A stretch of 64,000 nt of DNA, from positions 1,554,001-1,618,000 of the forward strand of contig NZ_JAUCFJ010000002.1 in assembly GCF_030348505.1 (NCBI RefSeq), written 5' to 3'. Below the pieces are notes generated by a model that was not told the origin of the DNA, ran no database searches, and was given only the letters and a program-made list of their open reading frames with translations. Below, piece by piece: positions 35,834 to 44,823 of the stretch. Position 1 is the stretch's first letter; every line of letters starts with the position of its first letter. Position numbers and translations under genes: made by a program. This DNA comes from Lysinibacillus sp. G4S2. GTDB taxonomy: Bacteria > Bacillota > Bacilli > Bacillales_A > Planococcaceae.

Positions 35834-36367
35834 TTAAGGTTTTGGAATAATATTTACAGCAATTGTTTTTGTCTCAGTCTCTTCAGTTGAGTCGGCCATA
35901 TTATAGTATTTAGTTACTAGATCGTTTAATTCATTTTCAAAGTTCATAAATTGATCATTCGTTAACGTCAAGTCAAGTAATGAAAATGTTGCAAAATCTT
36001 CTGTGCTTTCTTTTTCATCAAGTGAATTTAAATAATTTTGATATTGAGATAATAGAGCTAATTGATAGTAGGAAACATAATTTAATTTTTGTTTAATCGT
36101 TAGTTGTGTCCAATCCTCCTTACTCAGTTTTGCTGCTCCTTCATTTAATGCATAAAATTTCTCTGTAACAGAACGTACTTTTCGCTCTTTTACAATTTTT
36201 ATAATGTTTTCATCTACTAAAATTTGGATATGTCGATATAAAGTAGCTTGAGGTACATCCTTAATGACAGAGATCATCTCCAAAGTGCTTAAGCCTTCTT
36301 CTTTATTCAGAGCTTGTAAAATTTTCATTCTCACAGGGTGCATTAAGACCTCTGCTTTATTACGCAT
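35834..36367 (-). CDS. Winged-helix regulator (ArsR/PadR-like)
   Basis: About 177 residues. The N-terminal winged helix is clear: MHPVRMKILQALNKEEGLST, VPQATLYRHIQILVDENIIK and KVRSVTEKFYAL. The C-terminal part is helical (effector or dimerisation). AAAGGAGGA lies before ATG 36367; the frame extends upstream without support. It is divergent from the yxlEFG-like operon, and two perfect TTATCA/TGATAA palindromes lie between them, making those the likely binding sites. Confidence 0.82.
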   Translation of the reverse strand: MRNKAEVLMHPVRMKILQALNKEEGLSTLEMISVIKDVPQATLYRHIQILVDENIIKIVKERKVRSVTEKFYALNEGAAKLSKEDWTQLTIKQKLNYVSYYQLALLSQYQNYLNSLDEKESTEDFATFSLLDLTLTNDQFMNFENELNDLVTKYYNMADSTEETETKTIAVNIIPKP

Positions 36368-36419
36368 AAAACGATCCTCCTTTCCGAAAAATGAGATGGT
36401 ATCAAGAGTAGTAATCAAA

Positions 36420-36438
36420 TGTTATCAATGTGATAACA
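36420..36438. promoter_or_regulatory. Palindromic operator 1
   Basis: TGTTATCA and TGATAACA are perfect 8-base arms separated by three bases. It lies in the leader of the winged-helix gene, 53 bases from its start, and suits autoregulation. Confidence 0.6.
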
Positions 36439-36510
36439 TTCTCAAATTAATAATATATATTTTTTTTGAAGATGTACAGTAAAAAGGTAATGAAATTTTT
36501 ATCACATTCT

Positions 36511-36534
36511 GTTATCATTATCGATAATGATAAC
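36511..36534. promoter_or_regulatory. Palindromic operator 2
   Basis: A perfect 24-base palindrome with half site GTTATCATTATC, ending five bases before the GGAGG of the yxlE-like gene. It shares GTTATCA with operator 1. Its position would block transcription or ribosome access of the ABC operon. Confidence 0.65.
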
Positions 36535-36551
36535 GAACGGAGGTTTTAGGA

Positions 36552-36803
36552 ATGAAATTACACTATGGTTTTGATGAATTAAGCCAACTTGATTGGGCAA
36601 GTATACTGCCAATCATTTTACCTTTTGTATTAGTAGGGTTTGTTCTAATCATTGTTGCTTTATTCGATTTATACCGGCACCGAGAAAAGAGAGAAAACAT
36701 ACTTATGTGGGCAATTATTATTTTATTCTTTAATACGATTGGTTCTGTTCTATACTTCGTTATTGGTAGAAAGGATGTAAATAAACGTGCGCTTAGAGAT
36801 TGA
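36552..36803 (+). CDS. Small membrane protein with PLDc_N domain (YxlE-like)
   Basis: An 83-residue protein with two membrane segments (about 19-41 and 52-70) and the PLDc_N hallmark: AIIILFFNTIGSVLYFVIGR followed by K. In B. subtilis YxlE has this domain and precedes the ABC genes yxlF and yxlG in the sigY operon, where it negatively affects SigY. The same gene order follows here, but no sigma factor is present. GGAGG lies eight bases upstream. Confidence 0.82.
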   Translation: MKLHYGFDELSQLDWASILPIILPFVLVGFVLIIVALFDLYRHREKRENILMWAIIILFFNTIGSVLYFVIGRKDVNKRALRD

Positions 36804-37689
36804 AAATATTACGAAAAAGTTTAAACAAAAAACAGCTGTGAATGATTTCTCAATGATTATTGATGCTAATGAGTGTGTCGGCTTAATTGGACCAAATGGA
36901 GCGGGGAAGTCTACGTTAATTCAAATCATTGCCGACGTTTTGTATGCGGATGAAGGGGAAATTCTTCTTGATGGTCAAAAGATTTCATCTATGAAGCATC
37001 GAATTGGTTATTTACCTCAGTATCCTAATTTTTTCTCGTGGATGACAGCATTTGAAACATTGTCCTTTATGGGGACGCTTTCTGGCCTATCAAAAATTGA
37101 ATTACAGAAAGAAATTCCATTGCTTTTAGAAAAGGTGGGCTTAGGGAAAGAAGCACATATCCATGTAGGGGCATTTTCTGGTGGTATGAAGCAACGCCTT
37201 GGCATCGCGCAAGCATTATTGCATAAGCCTACTTTAATGATTATGGATGAACCGGTATCAGCACTAGATCCAATTGGGAGAAGAGAAGTATTAAATCTCT
37301 TAAAAGAGATAAAAAAAGAAACGACCATTTTATTATCAACGCATATATTGAGCGATGCACAAGAAATTTGTGAGCGCTTTGTGATGATTAAAAATGGTCA
37401 CAAAATAGAGGATGCTACAAAATCAGAGTTGCTTAAGCGCCATCAGGAATCAGCTATCTTTTTAATGATTCCAAAGGCAGATTTTCAATGGTTAACAATG
37501 ATAGAACGCTTACCATATGTGAAGAAAATCGAAAGCTGTGGAGATGGCTTCAAAATACACGTTGAAAATTTGGAAATAGATGCTAATCGACTAATACAGC
37601 ACGGACTGGATTCAAAAGTGATGTTTACTAAATTTGAAGTGGGTATTCAAGACAATCTTGAAGAAATATTTTTAGAATTGGTGGTGTGA
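36787..37689 (+). CDS. ABC transporter ATP-binding protein (YxlF-like)
   Basis: A 300-residue ATPase beginning at GTG 36787 inside the previous gene, with AAAGGATG upstream. It has Walker A GPNGAGKST, signature FSGGMKQRLGIA, Walker B LMIMDEPVSALDP and H-switch LSTHILSD, then an accessory domain. Overlap with the YxlE-like gene and the 4-base gap to the permease mark an operon. Role: energising the YxlG-like exporter; the substrate is unknown. Confidence 0.9.
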   Translation: MRLEIENITKKFKQKTAVNDFSMIIDANECVGLIGPNGAGKSTLIQIIADVLYADEGEILLDGQKISSMKHRIGYLPQYPNFFSWMTAFETLSFMGTLSGLSKIELQKEIPLLLEKVGLGKEAHIHVGAFSGGMKQRLGIAQALLHKPTLMIMDEPVSALDPIGRREVLNLLKEIKKETTILLSTHILSDAQEICERFVMIKNGHKIEDATKSELLKRHQESAIFLMIPKADFQWLTMIERLPYVKKIESCGDGFKIHVENLEIDANRLIQHGLDSKVMFTKFEVGIQDNLEEIFLELVV

Positions 37690-37693
37690 GTGA

Positions 37694-38473
37694 ATGAATG
37701 CTTTTATCACATTAAGTAAAAAAGAAATAAGTCAGATGACAAGAGAATATAAAATAATTTGGCTCCCGATTGTCTTTATCTTACTAGGGCTAACTCAGCC
37801 GATTATGATGTATTATTTACCAGTTATTTTACAATCAGTTGGTGGGGTTGAAGGTATAATAATTGATCCTACCATGGCAAAGCCTGAGGGAGGGGAGGTA
37901 CTTGCCTCAACATTAAATTCACAATTTGACCAACTAGGCATTATTATTCTGGTCGTTGCCACGATGAGTATTATTCAAGGGGAAAAAGCAAATGGTATGA
38001 TGGCATTTATCCTAACAAGGCCAGTATCTATTTCATCCTATTTGAATAGTAAAATCATTATTCATTATATATTGGCTGTTATATCCATAGTTCTTGGCTA
38101 TACAATGTCCTACGGCTATTCAGCGTACTTATTTACAACTGTTCCTCTTACACAAGCTTTGTGGGCTTTAGTATTCTATTGTGTTTGGCTATTATTCATC
38201 ATAACGTTTGTGGCGATGATGAGTACATTTTTTAATAGTCCTGCCTTTATTGCATTAATAAGTATCGTTGTCCTATTAATCTGTCGTTTTATCGCTGGAC
38301 TACATCCATTCATAGACGTTGTGAATCCTGCTAGTAATAGTTTGTATGCAACAAATATTCTAATGACAGGTGAGATGGGGAACTGGTATGGCATTAATAT
38401 TGTAGTAACACTGCTATTGGTTTTATTGATGATCATGACCATGCAAAGTTTCATTGCGAAAAAGAAATTTTAA
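37694..38473 (+). CDS. ABC transporter permease (YxlG-like)
   Basis: A 259-residue permease with six membrane segments. The large loop after the first segment (VEGIIIDPTMAKPEGGEVLA) and QGEKANGMMAFILTRPVSIS fit the ABC-2 type YxlG/NosY group. It follows the ATPase by four bases. The GntR-type regulator follows shortly after. Confidence 0.85.
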   Translation: MNAFITLSKKEISQMTREYKIIWLPIVFILLGLTQPIMMYYLPVILQSVGGVEGIIIDPTMAKPEGGEVLASTLNSQFDQLGIIILVVATMSIIQGEKANGMMAFILTRPVSISSYLNSKIIIHYILAVISIVLGYTMSYGYSAYLFTTVPLTQALWALVFYCVWLLFIITFVAMMSTFFNSPAFIALISIVVLLICRFIAGLHPFIDVVNPASNSLYATNILMTGEMGNWYGINIVVTLLLVLLMIMTMQSFIAKKKF

Positions 38474-38491
38474 ATGAAATGAGGTCTTTCA

Positions 38492-38572
38492 ATGTTTCTC
38501 CATGGATTACAGCCGTACATTAATTTACAAAAAAGTTTGATGGAAAGTATGAAAGGATACGTAAACAATTGA
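38492..38572 (+). CDS. Possible 26-residue leader peptide of the GntR gene
   Basis: ATG 38492 lies after ATGAGGTCTTTC and opens a 26-codon frame (MFLHGLQPYINLQKSLMESM followed by KGYVNN). Its TGA stop overlaps the TTG start of the GntR gene (sequence TTGA). This geometry suggests translational coupling. Whether the peptide itself matters is unknown. Confidence 0.4.
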   Translation: MFLHGLQPYINLQKSLMESMKGYVNN

Positions 38573-38955
38573 ATGTAAAAATAGATTCAAGGAGTAAAAT
38601 TTCTTTTTATCAACAATTAGCCCAGCAATTACTTGTTGAAATAGCGATAGGAAATTTGCAAAATGGTGACCAATTACCCTCAATTCGTGATTTAGCAGCC
38701 GAAACGAACCTCAATCTTCACACCGTTCATAAAAGCTACAAAGAGCTTCAAAAGAAGAGGATAATCGCAATAAAACCTCAATCAAAAACATTTGTTGTTA
38801 TTGAAAAGTCTGCTAAAGCAAAGGGTGTTAACCTTCAACAAATTTCTATGAAGGTCGAACAAATAATGTGTGAAGCTTTTGTTTTAGGTATTAGCGAACA
38901 TCAACTACAGCAGATGTTTCATGACAATATGCGAAAATATTATATTGAGCGTTAG
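38569..38955 (+). CDS. GntR-family regulator, YtrA-like
   Basis: A 128-residue short GntR regulator. The winged helix is clear (LPSIRDLAAETNLNLHTVHK then SYKELQKKRII, about 36-66). It lacks a large effector domain and has only a helical tail, as in the YtrA subfamily, which usually controls neighbouring ABC transporters. The start codon is TTG, with GAAAGGATAC upstream. Its place right after the yxlFG-like genes supports a role in their control. Confidence 0.85.
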   Translation: MNVKIDSRSKISFYQQLAQQLLVEIAIGNLQNGDQLPSIRDLAAETNLNLHTVHKSYKELQKKRIIAIKPQSKTFVVIEKSAKAKGVNLQQISMKVEQIMCEAFVLGISEHQLQQMFHDNMRKYYIER

Positions 38956-38958
38956 AAG

Positions 38959-38998
38959 AGAAAGAGATGACTTTGCAAAGTACAGAAGTCATCTCTTG
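38959..38998 (+). terminator. Terminator of the yxlEFG-gntR unit
   Basis: AAGAGATGACTT pairs with AAGTCATCTCTT across a twelve-base loop. The downstream T-run is short (TTGTTAT). Confidence 0.7.
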
Positions 38999-39079
38999 TT
39001 ATATATAGTTCATTAAATTCATCCGTAGTCATTCAAAATAGACCTCGTCATAAAAGGTACAATCGTATAAATCATAATG

Positions 39080-40477
39080 CTAAATCAAAAACACCGCAAC
39101 AATGGTTGTAATTACGAGACCAATCAATACTGGTAATAAATTACGTCTTGCAAGTTCAAATGGGCTAACATTACAAATCGCAGCCGCTGGAATTAACGCC
39201 CAGGGAATTAACGTGCCACCTCCAACCCAAATTGCTGTAATTTGCCCAAGTGCTGTTAAAGTGGCAGTACCTCCACCAATAGCATTGCCAAATAAACTAC
39301 CGATGGAGCCAGTTAAGGAAATGCCTGAGAAACCAGAGCCGTCTAATCCTGTAATGGCGCCAACGACTGTTAAAGTAATGACAGCAATTTCCTTTGTTAA
39401 TGGTACGACAGAAGCTAGACCAACGCCGAGATCGTTGACGATACCATGTGAAGCGGCTGGTAAGTAGTCTCCGATAATTTGTGTGAATCCTGAGTCCCCT
39501 AGATAGAAGAAGGCCGCAATTGGAATAACGGGTCCAAACACTTTAAATCCGAACTGGAATCCTTGAATTAAATAGCTTGTTGTCATCTCAAGCCCTTGGT
39601 TTTTATGAGCTACAACGCAAAGTAACAATAGTATAAAGACGGATGTTCCACCTATTAAAGCTGTGGCATCCCCACCTTGTAATTTTAAGATGGACATGGC
39701 AATGACATCGAGGACAAAGGCAATTGGAATTAGAACTGCGAAAAAGCGTTTTTGTCCAAGTGTCAGCAAATTTTCGGTAGTTACTTGTTCAGCTTCTTTT
39801 CCTATATCGTTTGTAGCATTTAAATACAGTGATCCACGTTTCATATCGCGTCGTAATAAAATATAGGCGACTAACGTTGTGACAACGCCCATTGTAATAA
39901 CAAGAGGGATACTGGCTGTTACTACCTCACCAACCGGAATACCAGCTGCATCAGCAGTTAGCTTCGGAGCCCCCTGTATAACAAAATCACTCGATAGAGC
40001 AATTCCATGACCAAATAAATTCATCGCCATCGCCACACCAAGTGCCGGCAATCCTGCTCGTAAAGCAACAGGCAAGAGAACAGCCCCTAAAAGTGCCACA
40101 GCGGGTGATGGCCAGAAAAACCAAGAAATAATCATCATTAACAGACCAATCGTCCAATACGCTAATGCAGGAGTTTTAATGATTTTAGTGAAAGGAGCAA
40201 TCATCACCTCATTAATCCCCGAGGTCATCAATACTCGACTCATAGCAACAATTATAGAAATAATAAGAATGGTCGACAAAAGCTCTGAAATGGCATAAAT
40301 AAAGCTGTTAAAAACACCACTAATGGACGAAGTTAAATCGCCAGTAGCTACGATGGCTAGTATGAAGATGCCGATAATACATATGAGGGTGGTATCGCGA
40401 CGTTTAACCATAAATCCGATGATGAGCACAATAAAAACAACGTAAATCCAATGGAGAGCTGTGAATTCAATCCCCAT
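39080..40477 (-). CDS. Ion-transporter-superfamily permease, substrate unknown
   Basis: About 465 residues with roughly eleven to twelve membrane segments. FWPSPAVALLGAVLLPVALR, GHGIALSSDFVIQGAPKLTA and the glycine-rich GSIGSLFGNAIGGGTATLTA resemble GntP/DcuC-like proton- or sodium-coupled carboxylate transporters. The exact family is not certain. ATG 40477 follows GAGGGGGAAATGT. It stands alone, so context gives no hint of substrate. Confidence 0.7.
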   Translation of the reverse strand: MGIEFTALHWIYVVFIVLIIGFMVKRRDTTLICIIGIFILAIVATGDLTSSISGVFNSFIYAISELLSTILIISIIVAMSRVLMTSGINEVMIAPFTKIIKTPALAYWTIGLLMMIISWFFWPSPAVALLGAVLLPVALRAGLPALGVAMAMNLFGHGIALSSDFVIQGAPKLTADAAGIPVGEVVTASIPLVITMGVVTTLVAYILLRRDMKRGSLYLNATNDIGKEAEQVTTENLLTLGQKRFFAVLIPIAFVLDVIAMSILKLQGGDATALIGGTSVFILLLLCVVAHKNQGLEMTTSYLIQGFQFGFKVFGPVIPIAAFFYLGDSGFTQIIGDYLPAASHGIVNDLGVGLASVVPLTKEIAVITLTVVGAITGLDGSGFSGISLTGSIGSLFGNAIGGGTATLTALGQITAIWVGGGTLIPWALIPAAAICNVSPFELARRNLLPVLIGLVITTIVAVFLI

Positions 40478-40688
40478 ACATTTCCCCCTCAAAATTCGAT
40501 CTGATTCTATAGAATATGAAGGGGAAAAAAGTTGGTGATGGTTTCGGGAAATTTTGAGACAAATAGAATTGTAATATGAATTGATGATTGAAAAAGTATA
40601 AAGATTAAAAAATTTATAATAAAGGGAGGGGGATTAACAGACGGTTCAGTTGAGGAAGGAAATGGTATAATTAAAAAATGTATATGAT

Positions 40689-41139
40689 AAATCAGGTGTG
40701 TTTATTAACCATTTTTATACATTCGAAGAGGCTGATTTCCGCTACGGGTTACTCGCTTTGTTGCTGCCGCTTCGCTTTCGCACAGATAAAACATTTTGTT
40801 GCTGCCGCTTCGCTTTCGCACAGATAAAACATTTTGTTGCTGCCGCTTCGCTTTCGCACAGATAAAACATTTTGTTGCTGCCGCTTCGCTTTCGCACAGA
40901 TAAAACATTTTGTTGCTGCCGCTTCGCTTTCGCACAGAGCAAGGCTTCCTGCGGGCGGGCGTCGAGCCGCTTCCTCCGCTACGCTCCGTGCAGGGTCTCG
41001 TCTGTCTCGCTTTCCCGCGGGAGTCGAGTAGCCCTATGCTACAATCAGTTGAAATGGAAATATATCGGCGAAATAGTAATAAAAAAATCCTTTTATCGCT
41101 CAATAATAAATCCATCTTTTTCCTAATTAACACACCTGA
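40689..41139. other. Inverted repeat enclosing a family A repeat
   Basis: ATCAGGTGTGTTTATTA near 40691 and the reverse complement of ATCAGGTGTGTTAATTA near 41138 form an outer inverted repeat around the whole 40.7-41.0 kb repeat copy and about 100 bases of flank. It may be the ends of a MITE into which the repeat was inserted, or of a larger hairpin. Confidence 0.4.
40735..41035. repeat. Family A repeat with five 38-bp tandem units
   Basis: The fullest copy. It begins CTGATTTCCGCTACGGGTTA, has five units starting at 40761, 40799, 40837, 40875 and 40913 (exactly 38 bases apart; TTGCTGCCGCTTCGCTTTCG then CACAGATAAAACATTTTG), and ends with GTCGAGCCGCTTCCTCCGCT, CTCCGTGCAGGGTCTCGTCT and CGCGGGAGTCGAGTAGCCC. 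The GGGTTACTCG and CGAGTAGCCC ends are complementary. Because 38 is not a multiple of three, the same peptide words appear in every frame; no protein is implied. Confidence 0.85.
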
Positions 41140-41145
41140 TGATAA

Positions 41146-41445
41146 ATAATTCAATTAAAAATACATATAATGGGTAATTTTCTGTGAAAAATCAATTGAT
41201 CAAACGGAGACATCATCTCTACATTATTTAGTAGGCGAGAAATTAAAAATGGGACATTAATCGGAATTGTAATAGAAGATAGTAGCTTGGAGTTTAGATA
41301 TAGCCAAATAAATACAAAAAAGAATTGAAAATGTTGACTTCTTTGAAACTGCAAGTGCAGTTCAATCTATAACCTCCAGGCATAATTTGGAAATGATTAG
41401 TTTTAGGAATAATGGCATACACACCGAAGATGGGGGAATAAAAGT
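41146..41445. other. Non-coding gap before the NarL-type system
   Basis: There is no gene-sized frame with a ribosome-binding site. A small dyad ACTGC-AAGT-GCAGT lies near 41346 and the region is otherwise AT-rich. The promoter of the two-component operon is presumably here, but I cannot define it. Confidence 0.4.
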
Positions 41446-42606
41446 ATGGAAGCAATAATAGATCAGAGGAAATGGCATTGGTTGGACTATTTTCTATTTC
41501 TCATGCGTACGATATGGATTACTTCTAATGGCTATTCAATATATGTTAGTACGATTGGTTCTGAAAAGTGGGTTTTACTTTTATGGGCTAGTTGTTCTTA
41601 TTTAATACCCTATCTATTTTATCGGCCTAGACTTATTAAATTCCAATACTATTTAATTGCAGAGGTGTTGTTAACGGGTTCTTTGTTTATTTACTTATCG
41701 AGTCAGTATGAAATATCAGTGACCTACAGTTTTTTACTCGTGCCAATCCTTACTATTGCATATGCTTGTCAAGTTAAGCCATTAGTTTGGTTAGGACCTT
41801 TCGTATTAATTGGTACATGGGCTGGCAGTCTCTTCATTAATATGGATTTCTTTGGACTCTTTATTGACACAACTATTTTTTATGGTATTGGGTTATGTTT
41901 AGGAAGGATGACCATTGTTAATAACGCTAATAAAGAGTTAATTGCGTCTATTGAGGAAAAAAATAAGGATTTGGAATATTACTCAAAAAAGATTGAGGAA
42001 TTGACGATTAAGGAAGAACGAAATAGAGTTTCACAAGATTTGCATGATACAGTAGGCCATATTTTCACATCAGTCATAACAAGTTTAGATGCCCTTCCTT
42101 TTCTATATCAGGCAGATAAAAAAGAAGCAGAAAAAAGTATAAAAGAGATTTCAGATTTAGCACGAAATGGATTGAATGATATAAGAAAAACAATTCACCA
42201 TATGTCGCCAACGAGTCATCGAACGCTTGTTGAATCGGTGAAAGAACTGATTGATGATTTTATGAAACATACAGCAACAGATATAAAACTAAATGTCGAA
42301 GGGGAAGCGACCGAAGTTAGTGAAAGAGTAATGTTTGCTATTATTCGTTGTATACAAGAAGGGCTTACAAATGCCAAAAGACATGGTCAGGCAACTTTTA
42401 TTAAAGTAAATATTTCGTTTAAACAAGAGGAATTAGTTGTTCTTATTGAAGATAATGGAAATGGTTGTAATGAATTGAATTTAGGATTTGGATTACGCTC
42501 GATGAAAGATCGAATATCGGCATTAGCGGGGACAGTTAACTTTTATTCAAAATTGAATAATGGTATGAAGATAACGTGTAATATACCTATGGCAAAGGAA
42601 GTTTAA
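41446..42606 (+). CDS. Sensor histidine kinase, NarL-associated (DesK-like)
   Basis: A 386-residue kinase. Five to six membrane segments fill the first 160 residues, followed by a coiled coil and the HisKA_3 box ERNRVSQDLHDTVGHIFTSV with the phosphorylated His in LHDTVGH. The HATPase domain has IEDNGNGC and GFGLRSMKDRI. Such kinases with a polytopic membrane sensor often monitor membrane state. The response regulator gene overlaps by one base (TAATG). Confidence 0.9.
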   Translation: MEAIIDQRKWHWLDYFLFLMRTIWITSNGYSIYVSTIGSEKWVLLLWASCSYLIPYLFYRPRLIKFQYYLIAEVLLTGSLFIYLSSQYEISVTYSFLLVPILTIAYACQVKPLVWLGPFVLIGTWAGSLFINMDFFGLFIDTTIFYGIGLCLGRMTIVNNANKELIASIEEKNKDLEYYSKKIEELTIKEERNRVSQDLHDTVGHIFTSVITSLDALPFLYQADKKEAEKSIKEISDLARNGLNDIRKTIHHMSPTSHRTLVESVKELIDDFMKHTATDIKLNVEGEATEVSERVMFAIIRCIQEGLTNAKRHGQATFIKVNISFKQEELVVLIEDNGNGCNELNLGFGLRSMKDRISALAGTVNFYSKLNNGMKITCNIPMAKEV

Positions 42607-43286
42607 TGATAATGATTAAAGCAGCGATAGTTGAAGATCAAGAGATTTTAAGAAAAAGTTTAAAAATTGTGATTGAAAGTATTTCTGACATTGAGATTGT
42701 TGGAACTGCGGAAAATGGAGAAAAGGCAATTGCTTTATGCGAAAGGGAAAATCTTGATATTCTATTAATGGATATTCAAATGCCAGTGATGGATGGTGTA
42801 AAGGCGACAGAGGAAATTAAAAAACGTTGGCCCAATATAAAAGTGATAATACTTACTACTTTTCAAGATGTTACTCACGTTTTAAATGCTTTAAATGTTG
42901 GTGCAGAGGGTTATATATTAAAGGCTGTTGATCCAGAATTTTTAATTCAGGGAATTAAAATGGTGTATCACGGAGGTTCCCTCATTCCTCAACAATTAGC
43001 TAAAGAGGTGTTTGGTCAGATACAAATAAATAATAACGCACACTCGGAACAAGTTGACCATAACTCTATGAATCATCCATATGATTTAAATAATCAAGAA
43101 TTAAAAGTTTTAAAATATTTAACTCAAGGATTATCCAATAAAGACATTTCAGAAAAGATGTTTCTTTCAATTGGAACTGTGAAAAACTATATTTCTACCA
43201 TTTATTCGAAATTAAACGTAAGAAATAGATCTTCAGCTATTATTAAAGCAATGGAAGAGAGTCTTATAGAGGATAAGAAGCATTGA
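42606..43286 (+). CDS. NarL/LuxR-family response regulator
   Basis: A 226-residue regulator with a receiver domain (phosphoacceptor in ILLMDIQMPVMDG) and a C-terminal LuxR helix-turn-helix (LTQGLSNKDISEKMFLSIGT then VKNYISTIYSKLNV). It is co-transcribed and translationally coupled with the DesK-like kinase and followed by a strong terminator. No target gene is adjacent, so the regulon is probably elsewhere. Confidence 0.92.
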   Translation: MIMIKAAIVEDQEILRKSLKIVIESISDIEIVGTAENGEKAIALCERENLDILLMDIQMPVMDGVKATEEIKKRWPNIKVIILTTFQDVTHVLNALNVGAEGYILKAVDPEFLIQGIKMVYHGGSLIPQQLAKEVFGQIQINNNAHSEQVDHNSMNHPYDLNNQELKVLKYLTQGLSNKDISEKMFLSIGTVKNYISTIYSKLNVRNRSSAIIKAMEESLIEDKKH

Positions 43287-43290
43287 AATA

Positions 43291-43335
43291 AAAGAGTGTA
43301 GATAAAGTTTAATCGACTTTGTCTACGCTCTTTTT
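43291..43335 (+). terminator. Terminator of the NarL-type system
   Basis: AAAGAGTGTAGATAAAGT pairs with ACTTTGTCTACGCTCTTT (one G-T pair) around a seven-base loop and is followed by T residues. Confidence 0.93.
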
Positions 43336-43643
43336 ATATTATCAGAATTTATATCATTAGACTTGGTTTTTGCTATTAAAGAAGGTATCAAAAATTTTCA
43401 AGCCATTTATTTTTAACGAAGTAATATGTATTAGTCAAAGGTCATAATTTTTCGTTTTATTTATAAATATTAATGACTTATTAATGACTCACTGGCACTA
43501 CAATACATTACCTTTCATTTGTAAAGTATTAGTAAGGGAAAAATGCATGCTCAAGTCCATCTTAGTTAGCAAACCGTTAAATAAGAGCATGTATTGATTC
43601 ATAAATTTAGTTTACATTTAACAGAAAGGAATTAGTAGATTAG
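43336..43643. other. Gap before the hydrolase gene
   Basis: AT-rich, with no coding frame and no recognisable repeat. AGAAAGGAATTAG at its end contains the ribosome-binding site of the next gene. Confidence 0.4.
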
Positions 43644-44672
43644 ATGAAAAATATCAAGATGTTAATAAAATGTATTGGAGTAATTATTATATTAATACTG
43701 TTATTAGTACTTTTTCGTCCCACATGGACTTCTAATATAAAAGGTGATAACAGTATTAGTGTCTTAGAACAAGTTAAGATCAATGGTGCAAAACAGCAAA
43801 TCATGATTAGAGGTCGTGATAAAAATAACCCGGTCATTATTTATGTACACGGGGGACCGGGGAGTTCCGAAATTCCTTATGTCGCTAAGTTCCAAGACTT
43901 ATTAGAAAAAGATTTTACTGTCGTTCATTACGATCAAAGAGGAAGTGGTAAATCGTATCATTTTAATGAGGATTATTCTAAATTAACGGCAGATGTACTT
44001 GTAGAAGATTTATTAGAACTTACGGATAATATTTCGAAACGATTTGGCAAAGAGAAAGTAATCTTAATAGGTCATTCTTACGGTACATACCTAGCAACTA
44101 AGGCTGCTTATAAAGCTCCAGAAAAATATGAAGCCTATATTGGAATTGGTCAGTTGAGTAATATGCAAGAAAGTGAAATAGATAATTTGAATAATACAAT
44201 AAGCGAAGCGAAAAAAGCCAGAAATACAGAAGATGTGAAGTACTTAGAGGGGATCGCTGAAAAAATATATAATGGAGAGGGAGTGACTCCTAGAGATTAT
44301 GTAGGGAAGTACGGCGGCGCTACAAGACTTATTAATATGCCGGATGGTAATATACTAGGGATGCTTTTAAGTCGTGAATATAATGTGTTAGATTTAATTC
44401 GCTATAATTATGGACTTGCTGAGACACAAGAGCAACTTCTAAAAGAAGTTTTTGACAAGCCACTACCTAAGATAGCCACAAAACTTGATTTACCATTTTA
44501 TTTTGTAATGGGTAAATACGACGCTATGACTTCTTCAAATTCAGCTGAAAATTATTTTAATTTAATTGAAGCGGATAAAAAAGAGTTTATTTCTTTTGAG
44601 AAATCAGCTCATTATCCACAATTTGAAGAGAAGGAAAAATTTTATAGATGGATGTGCGACACATTTAAATAG
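43644..44672 (+). CDS. Membrane-anchored alpha/beta hydrolase
   Basis: A 342-residue hydrolase. One N-terminal membrane segment (about 5-24) should anchor it with the catalytic domain outside. The oxyanion region is YVHGGPGSSE, YDQRGSGKS follows, and the nucleophile elbow is GHSYGTYLA. The acid is probably in VMGKYDAMTS and the histidine in SAHYPQFEE. The HGGPG and DQRGSGKS motifs are those of the prolyl-iminopeptidase branch, so a peptidase or ester hydrolase is likely. It appears monocistronic. Confidence 0.85.
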   Translation: MKNIKMLIKCIGVIIILILLLVLFRPTWTSNIKGDNSISVLEQVKINGAKQQIMIRGRDKNNPVIIYVHGGPGSSEIPYVAKFQDLLEKDFTVVHYDQRGSGKSYHFNEDYSKLTADVLVEDLLELTDNISKRFGKEKVILIGHSYGTYLATKAAYKAPEKYEAYIGIGQLSNMQESEIDNLNNTISEAKKARNTEDVKYLEGIAEKIYNGEGVTPRDYVGKYGGATRLINMPDGNILGMLLSREYNVLDLIRYNYGLAETQEQLLKEVFDKPLPKIATKLDLPFYFVMGKYDAMTSSNSAENYFNLIEADKKEFISFEKSAHYPQFEEKEKFYRWMCDTFK

Positions 44673-44823
44673 GGTAGGGGAGTTATTCCTAAGCCTTTTT
44701 GGAGGTTTTCAAGAAAGAAAGGTTATGAATATAGCATTTATTTCTTGTATTTTCGAAAAGATTCCTTTGTTGGTGTTCGGTACCTAGAAAGTGCGTGTCT
44801 AAAGAACTTATTAAAATTTTTTT

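Noticed and set aside
40761-40938. Regular 38-bp repeats considered as a CRISPR array
   Set aside because: The repeats are contiguous with identical, not unique, intervening bases, and no cas genes are present.
43640-43837. Minus-strand 65-codon frame over the hydrolase start
   Set aside because: It is an antisense shadow of the signal-anchor region and has no ribosome-binding site.
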